Shown here: in pieces, positions 30,662 through 34,823 of the stretch
Numbering within the stretch: position 1 is the stretch's first letter
How the letters are laid out: each line of letters begins with the position of its first letter
Origin: Bacteroidota bacterium
GTDB lineage: Bacteria; Bacteroidota; Bacteroidia; Chitinophagales; Saprospiraceae
Reading direction: 5' to 3'
Assembly: GCA_016234735.1 (NCBI GenBank)
Contig: JACRAN010000223.1
Coordinates: 1 to 34,823, forward strand
DNA length: 34,823 nt
Program-made: the position numbers and the translations under genes
The notes under the pieces: generated by a model
What the model was told of the DNA's origin: nothing
The model's input: the letters and a program-made list of their open reading frames with translations, nothing else
The model's database searches: none

Positions 30662-31756
30662 ATGAAAATCATCATCTCAGGCGGCGGCACCGGCGGGCAT
30701 GTTTTCCCGGCCATCGCCATCGCCGATGCGATAAAAAAAATACGCCCGGAGGCCGACATCCTGTTTGTCGGGGCGAAGGGCAGGCTGGAGATGGAAAAAG
30801 TTCCAGCCGCAGGTTACCCCATCGAAGGGTTGTGGATCAGCGGCTTCCAGCGAAAATTGACAGGACAGAACCTGCTGTTTCCGGTGAAACTGCTCGTCAG
30901 CAGTTGGCGGGCGAGGCAAATCGTGCGGCGCTTCCGGCCCGATGTGGCGGTGGGCGTGGGCGGCTACGCCAGCGGCCCCACGCTGAATGCGGCTGGCGGT
31001 TTCGGAATCCCGACGGTGTTGCAGGAGCAGAACAGCTACCCCGGCGTGACCAACCGGATTTTGGCAAAAAAAGCCGCCAAAATCTGCGTCGCCTACGAGG
31101 GCATGGAGCGGTTTTTCCCGAAAGAAAAAACCGTGCTGACGGGCAACCCGGTGCGCTCCGAGGTTTTCAAAAACCTCGACAGCAAACGGGCCGAAGGGCT
31201 GGCAAACTTCGGATTGGACGGCAACAAAAAAACGATTTTCATCTTCGGGGGAAGCCTCGGAGCCAGGACAATCAACGAAGCGATGGCGGCCAACACGGCA
31301 CAACTCGCTGAAAATCAGGACATCCAAGTTCTTTGGCAAATCGGGAAATTTTATGCGGACACCTTCGGGCAATGCGCCTCGGCGAAGCTGCCCAACGTGC
31401 AGGTGCGCCCGTTCATCGACCGGATGGACTTGGCCTACGCCGCAGCGGACCTGGTTATCGGTAGGGCCGGGGCGCTCTCGATTTCCGAGATGTGCCTGGT
31501 CGGCAAGCCCGCCATCCTCGTCCCGTCACCCAACGTGGCCGAAGACCACCAGACCAAAAACGCCCTGGCGCTGGTGGAACGGGATGCGGCGCTGATGGTA
31601 CGGGATTCGGAAGCCAAAGACCGGATGCTTTGGACGGCTTTGGAGGTGTTGAAAAATGGGGAATTGAGCAGACGATTGGGTGAGAACATCAAAAAATTGG
31701 CGAAGCCGGATGCGGCGGCGGCCATTGACAAACAGATAATTGCTTTTATAAAATAA
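30662..31756 (+). CDS. murG: UDP-GlcNAc:lipid I N-acetylglucosaminyltransferase
   Basis: A 364-residue GT28 enzyme that makes lipid II at the inner membrane face. Visible: IIISGGGTGGHVFPAIAIAD (first glycine-rich loop), VGGYASGPTLNAA, QEQNSYPGVTNRILAKKA, FGGSLGARTINEA and the UDP-GlcNAc site GRAGALSISEMCLVGKPAIL. Normal length. An inverted repeat begins at the base right after its TAA. Confidence 0.96.
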   Translation: MKIIISGGGTGGHVFPAIAIADAIKKIRPEADILFVGAKGRLEMEKVPAAGYPIEGLWISGFQRKLTGQNLLFPVKLLVSSWRARQIVRRFRPDVAVGVGGYASGPTLNAAGGFGIPTVLQEQNSYPGVTNRILAKKAAKICVAYEGMERFFPKEKTVLTGNPVRSEVFKNLDSKRAEGLANFGLDGNKKTIFIFGGSLGARTINEAMAANTAQLAENQDIQVLWQIGKFYADTFGQCASAKLPNVQVRPFIDRMDLAYAAADLVIGRAGALSISEMCLVGKPAILVPSPNVAEDHQTKNALALVERDAALMVRDSEAKDRMLWTALEVLKNGELSRRLGENIKKLAKPDAAAAIDKQIIAFIK

Positions 31757-31818
31757 CCCTCTGCGCATCCGTGCCTATTTTTTGAAATTAAAACACAGAG
31801 GCACGGAGGCGCAGAGGG
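31757..31818. repeat. 62-base inverted repeat between murG and murC
   Basis: Two 20-base arms (31757-31776 and 31799-31818) complementary at 19 positions. The right arm is three 8-bp units of the type CACAGAGG/CACGGAGG/CGCAGAGG. It starts directly at the murG stop codon and ends 4 bases before the murC ATG, so it fills the whole junction. Confidence 0.92.
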
Positions 31819-31822
31819 ACAC

Positions 31823-33325
31823 ATGGAAATGAACCTCGACAACATCAAAAAAATCTACTTCCTCGGCATCGGCGGCATCGGCATGAGCGCCCTGGCGAGG
31901 TACTTTCGGATGAAAGGGTGCGAGGTACACGGTTACGATAAAACAGAGACGGCCCTGACCAAAAAGTTGGTCAAAGAAGGCATGAAAATCCACTACGGCG
32001 GGGCGGATTTGACGAAAATCCCCGCCGGGCTTGACTTGGTGGTTTGGACGCCCGCCGTCCCCCGCAATTTCGAGGAACTGCTGCATTTTCAAAACGGCAG
32101 CATCCCGCTGAAAAAACGGGCGGAAGTGCTGGGCATCATCAGCCGGAGCCAGCGCACGATTGCCGTGGCTGGCACCCATGGGAAAACAACGACCTCCTCC
32201 CTCGTGACGCATTTGTTGCGAACGGGAGGAGTTCGTTGCACGGCTTTCCTGGGCGGTATCGCACAGAACCTGCGCTCGAACTACGTGGGCGGCGACAGCG
32301 ATTGGGTGGTGGCCGAGGCGGACGAGTACGACCGAAGTTTCCTGCACCTCTCGCCCGAAATCGCCGTGCTGTTGAGCATGGACCCCGACCACCTCGACAT
32401 TTACGGCGACGCCGGGGCGGTGGCGGAGACGGGGTTCAAGGAATTTATCCGAAAAACGAAGCCGAATGGCAAGGTTTTTATTAAGGACAACCTTGCACAA
32501 CACTTTGAAAATCAGTTGTTTGAAACATTTGGGGTGGAGCAGGGAATGTACCGGGCGGAGAACGTCAGGGTGGAGGATGGATGGTTCGTTTTCGACTTCG
32601 TAGCTCCGGTTTCCGGTCGGAGTTGGGAGGCTTCCCCTGCATTGGGGAACGGCAGGGACCGGAGCTACGAGGCGATTGCGGATTTGAGATTGCGGATTGC
32701 GGATTCCACGGCCACCAATCCGCAATCCGCAATCCGCAATCTGAAATTCAGCATGCCTGGGCGGCACAATGTCGAAAATGCGACGGCGGCCATCGCAGTG
32801 GCGCTGCAACTCGGCGTGGGGGAGAAGGCCATCCGCAAAGCGTTGGCCACTTTCAAGGGCATCCAGCGGCGTTTCGAGTTGGTGTACCGGGACGAAAAAA
32901 CCGTGTTCATCGACGACTACGCCCACCACCCGACGGAAATCCGGGCGGCGGTGCAGGCGGCACGGGAACTGTTTCCCGGCAGGCATCTCACCGGCATCTT
33001 CCAGCCGCACCTGTACTCCCGAACGAGGGACTTTCAGGATGGCTTCGCCGAGGAGTTGGACAAATTGGACGACATCATCCTGATGGACATCTACCCTGCG
33101 AGGGAAGAACCGATTCCGGGTGTGACCTCGGCCATTGTTTTTGACAAAATGAAGAACCCGAACAAGGTTTTGGTGACGAAGGCCAACGTGCTGGAAGTGC
33201 TGAAAACCAGACAGTTGGACGTGGTGATGACGATTGGGGCGGGGGACATTGACACTTTTGTTTTGCCGATAAAGCGGTGGTTGAAGAACAGAAAACAACC
33301 TAAAACGATGAACGAACATGGCTGA
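31823..33325 (+). CDS. murC: UDP-N-acetylmuramate--L-alanine ligase
   Basis: A 500-residue Mur ligase that adds L-alanine to UDP-MurNAc. Seen: YFLGIGGIGMSALARYF, ATP loop GTHGKTTTSS (117-126), EADEYDRSFLHL, PGRHNVENA and DDYAHHPTEI. It is about 50 residues longer than usual, and the surplus (about residues 259-310) is exactly two tandem palindromic elements translated in frame between VFDF and the conserved SMPGRHN. All catalytic blocks are intact. It overlaps the KilA-N gene start by 8 bases. Confidence 0.94.
   Translation: MEMNLDNIKKIYFLGIGGIGMSALARYFRMKGCEVHGYDKTETALTKKLVKEGMKIHYGGADLTKIPAGLDLVVWTPAVPRNFEELLHFQNGSIPLKKRAEVLGIISRSQRTIAVAGTHGKTTTSSLVTHLLRTGGVRCTAFLGGIAQNLRSNYVGGDSDWVVAEADEYDRSFLHLSPEIAVLLSMDPDHLDIYGDAGAVAETGFKEFIRKTKPNGKVFIKDNLAQHFENQLFETFGVEQGMYRAENVRVEDGWFVFDFVAPVSGRSWEASPALGNGRDRSYEAIADLRLRIADSTATNPQSAIRNLKFSMPGRHNVENATAAIAVALQLGVGEKAIRKALATFKGIQRRFELVYRDEKTVFIDDYAHHPTEIRAAVQAARELFPGRHLTGIFQPHLYSRTRDFQDGFAEELDKLDDIILMDIYPAREEPIPGVTSAIVFDKMKNPNKVLVTKANVLEVLKTRQLDVVMTIGAGDIDTFVLPIKRWLKNRKQPKTMNEHG
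32598..32670. repeat. Palindromic element A inside murC
   Basis: TCGTAGCTCCGGT (32598-32610) pairs exactly with 32658-32670. Nested inside, TTCCCC (32632-32637) pairs with GGGGAA (32644-32649). The reading frame stays open through it. Confidence 0.88.
32687..32742. repeat. Palindromic element B inside murC (GATTGCG heptads)
   Basis: Perfect 19-base arms (32687-32705 and 32724-32742) made of GATTGCG heptads and their complement AATCCGC. It encodes part of RLRIADSTATNPQSAIRNL within MurC. Confidence 0.92.
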
Positions 33326-34025
33326 CATCTTAAAATTTGATTACGAAGGCCAAAAGATTTCCTTCGAGTTTGCTGACGGCAACAAGATGATTAACGCCAC
33401 GGAAATGGCGAAACCATTTGGAAAACGTGTGAATGACTTTTTGAGACAACAGGGTACACAAGAATACATTGTGCTTCTGGAAGACCGTTACGGGAATTCC
33501 CGTAACGGAACAACCATCGAAGTTTTGAGAGTTGTTCAAGGTGGTTTGTCAGAAATCCAAGGCACCTGGATGGACGAAAAACTTGCCCTCAAATTTGCAG
33601 CTTGGCTGTCACCGGCTTTTGAACTTTGGGTGTACGACAAGATTCAAGAACTCCTGACCACAGGTAAAACGGAGCTAAAAGAAGTTCCTCCGACCGGCTT
33701 TTCAGCAACGCTCCGATTGCTTGCCCAACAGTGGGAAGCGCAGGAAAAAATAAACACGGAGGTACGAAAGGAGTTGGACGATACGGCAGAACGGTTGGAC
33801 GAACTGGAAGCCAAAATTCTGAGTACCGATGAAAAATATTACACCATTGCCGGGTATTGTGCTTTGAATGGAATTGCCTGCCCGCTTCACCTGGCAAAAG
33901 AGTGGGGCAAAAAAGCAGTGGCCCTGAGTACAGCAAAGCAATTCCCGACCGGCTCGGCACACGATGAAAAATATGGAAAGGTGAGGACGTACCACGTAGA
34001 TGTTTTAAGTGAGGTGATAAAATAA
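33318..34025 (+). CDS. KilA-N domain DNA-binding protein
   Basis: A 235-residue protein. The N-terminal 110 residues match KilA-N: INATEMAKPFGKRVNDFLRQ, then GTWMDEKLALKFAAWLSPAF and ELWVYDKIQELL. KilA-N domains occur in phage antirepressors and related DNA-binding proteins. The C-terminal half has a coiled coil (about 145-175) and a winged-helix-like end (YYTIAGYCALNGI...VRTYHVDVLSEV). It separates murC from ftsQ, overlaps the murC end by 8 bases and lies 10 bases before ftsQ; it is AT-richer than both. A perfect palindrome inside it encodes about RYGNSRNG. Confidence 0.82.
   Translation: MADILKFDYEGQKISFEFADGNKMINATEMAKPFGKRVNDFLRQQGTQEYIVLLEDRYGNSRNGTTIEVLRVVQGGLSEIQGTWMDEKLALKFAAWLSPAFELWVYDKIQELLTTGKTELKEVPPTGFSATLRLLAQQWEAQEKINTEVRKELDDTAERLDELEAKILSTDEKYYTIAGYCALNGIACPLHLAKEWGKKAVALSTAKQFPTGSAHDEKYGKVRTYHVDVLSEVIK
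33485..33508. repeat. Perfect 24-bp palindrome inside the KilA-N gene
   Basis: CCGTTACGGGAA followed directly by its exact complement, centred on GAATTC. It keeps the frame open and lies in the loop between two KilA-N blocks. Confidence 0.92.
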
Positions 34026-34035
34026 ACAGCCATCT

Positions 34036-34818
34036 ATGCTCAACGACGCAAATACGAAATCTTCCTTCCGCCGCATCGCTTGGTTCGGCGGTGGGTTCCT
34101 GACGCTGATGGTCATCATCGCAGCGGTGGAGCGCAAGAAGGAACTGACCATTGCTGCCACGGTGGTGGAGGTGCAGCCATTGGAGGACGGGGCACTGTTG
34201 ATTGACAGCCTCGATGTCATCCGGCTGGTGGAGCGGAGCCTCGGTGCTTCGCTCGACGAGCAGATGGCTGGCGTGGTCGATGCGGACCTGGTGGAGCAGG
34301 TGTTGGAAGAAAACCTCTTCGTGAAAAATGCGGAGGTGGTGCTCACTGCCAACAGCATGATAAAAATTTTCATCGAGCAGCGGGAGCCGATACTGCGGGT
34401 GATGGACAACCTGGGGGCACAGTATTACTTGGACAAGGACGGAGCGAGGGTGCCACTTTCCCGTCACTTCACCGCCAGAACGCTGGTGGCCACCGGCAAC
34501 ATTCCGCCGCACACCCCGGAGTTTTTGACCAAGAAAAAACACCTGATGAAGGACCTGTTCGAATTGACGAACTACATCCTGAACGACCCGTTCTGGAAGG
34601 CCATGTTCGAGCAGGTGCATGTGAACAGCAAGGGCGAGTTTGTGCTGGTGCCCATCGTTGGCGACCAGTCCATCCTCCTCGGCAAGTGGGATGCTGACAT
34701 CGAAAACAAGTTCAGCCGCCTGCGGACCTTCTACGACGAAGGCATGAACCGGCAAGGTTGGCGGAAGTACGATACCATCGACCTGCGGTTCCGGGGGCAG
34801 GTGGTTTGTGGGAGATAG
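34036..34818 (+). CDS. ftsQ: Cell division protein FtsQ
   Basis: A 260-residue bitopic protein: short cytoplasmic N-terminus, membrane helix (about 14-30, AWFGGGFLTLMVIIAAV), then a POTRA-like region (LVERSLGAS...LVEQVLEENLFVKNAEVVL) and the beta domain with IEQREPILRVMDNLGAQYYLD. Position after murC and the QREP/DxxG-type pattern support FtsQ/DivIB, which scaffolds FtsL/FtsB and FtsWI. The gene is complete. A purine-rich AGGAGGG directly follows its stop at the window edge and could serve the next gene, presumably ftsA. Confidence 0.9.
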   Translation: MLNDANTKSSFRRIAWFGGGFLTLMVIIAAVERKKELTIAATVVEVQPLEDGALLIDSLDVIRLVERSLGASLDEQMAGVVDADLVEQVLEENLFVKNAEVVLTANSMIKIFIEQREPILRVMDNLGAQYYLDKDGARVPLSRHFTARTLVATGNIPPHTPEFLTKKKHLMKDLFELTNYILNDPFWKAMFEQVHVNSKGEFVLVPIVGDQSILLGKWDADIENKFSRLRTFYDEGMNRQGWRKYDTIDLRFRGQVVCGR

Positions 34819-34823
34819 GAGGG

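Noticed and set aside
31775-33328. 517-codon open frame on the minus strand opposite murC
   Set aside because: Antisense of murC, which carries all Mur ligase motifs.

Overview
The window looks like chromosomal DNA of a Bacteroidota bacterium, probably near the Saprospiria/Chitinophagia. The evidence is a type IX secretion (T9SS) C-terminal sorting domain, a stand-alone GldM C-terminal-like protein, a CarboxypepD_reg-type TonB receptor, a GWxTD protein, weak Shine-Dalgarno usage, many -7 elements of the form TAnnTTTG, and the Bacteroidota order of the division/cell-wall (dcw) cluster without murF. The native genes are GC-rich. Several inserted genes are clearly AT-richer. I see no rRNA, tRNA or CRISPR array.

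Left part (1-9.7 kb): a secreted subtilisin-like protease and a T9SS-exported protein (both minus); a TonB-dependent receptor and urocanate hydratase hutU (both plus); a small minus-strand pair made of a minimal nucleotidyltransferase-like protein and a 75-residue partner; and an orphan GldM C-terminal-like protein. Middle (9.7-13.7 kb): a minus-strand sugar-acid operon with an FAH-family hydrolase, an SDR dehydrogenase, a mutarotase, a lipoprotein and a FucP-type symporter. This fits non-phosphorylative L-fucose (or L-rhamnose) use. From 13.8 to 17.9 kb lie an MscS channel, a GWxTD protein, a dolichol-phosphate-mannose-synthase-like glycosyltransferase and a DUF2071 protein.

Right half (18.2-34.8 kb): the dcw cluster, all plus strand: mraZ, rsmH, ftsL, ftsI, murE, mraY, murD, ftsW, murG, murC, ftsQ. 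It turns lipid II precursors and division proteins out together. mraZ is preceded by a 10-bp-periodic MraZ-box array. The cluster is interrupted five times by accessory genes: a membrane coiled-coil pair (ftsI|murE), a four-helix-bundle S23 gene (murE|mraY), a zeta-toxin-like kinase with a small partner (mraY|murD), a second S23 gene in antisense (murD|ftsW), and a KilA-N gene (murC|ftsQ).

The most striking structure is a family of inverted-repeat elements, often built of 7-bp (or 8-bp) tandem units, placed at gene junctions right next to stop and start codons. The two S23 genes are each enclosed by near-perfect terminal inverted repeats (31 bp, 27 matching; 34 bp, one mismatch plus one extra base). 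These have different sequences but the same layout, which recalls the intervening sequences (IVS) of 23S rRNA genes that carry S23 ORFs. Cargo-less hairpins of the same style occupy the ftsL|ftsI and murG|murC junctions, and palindromes sit in frame inside murC, murD and the KilA-N gene. I propose these as IVS-like and miniature palindromic elements colonising an essential operon. That is inference and needs comparative genomics and RNA data.
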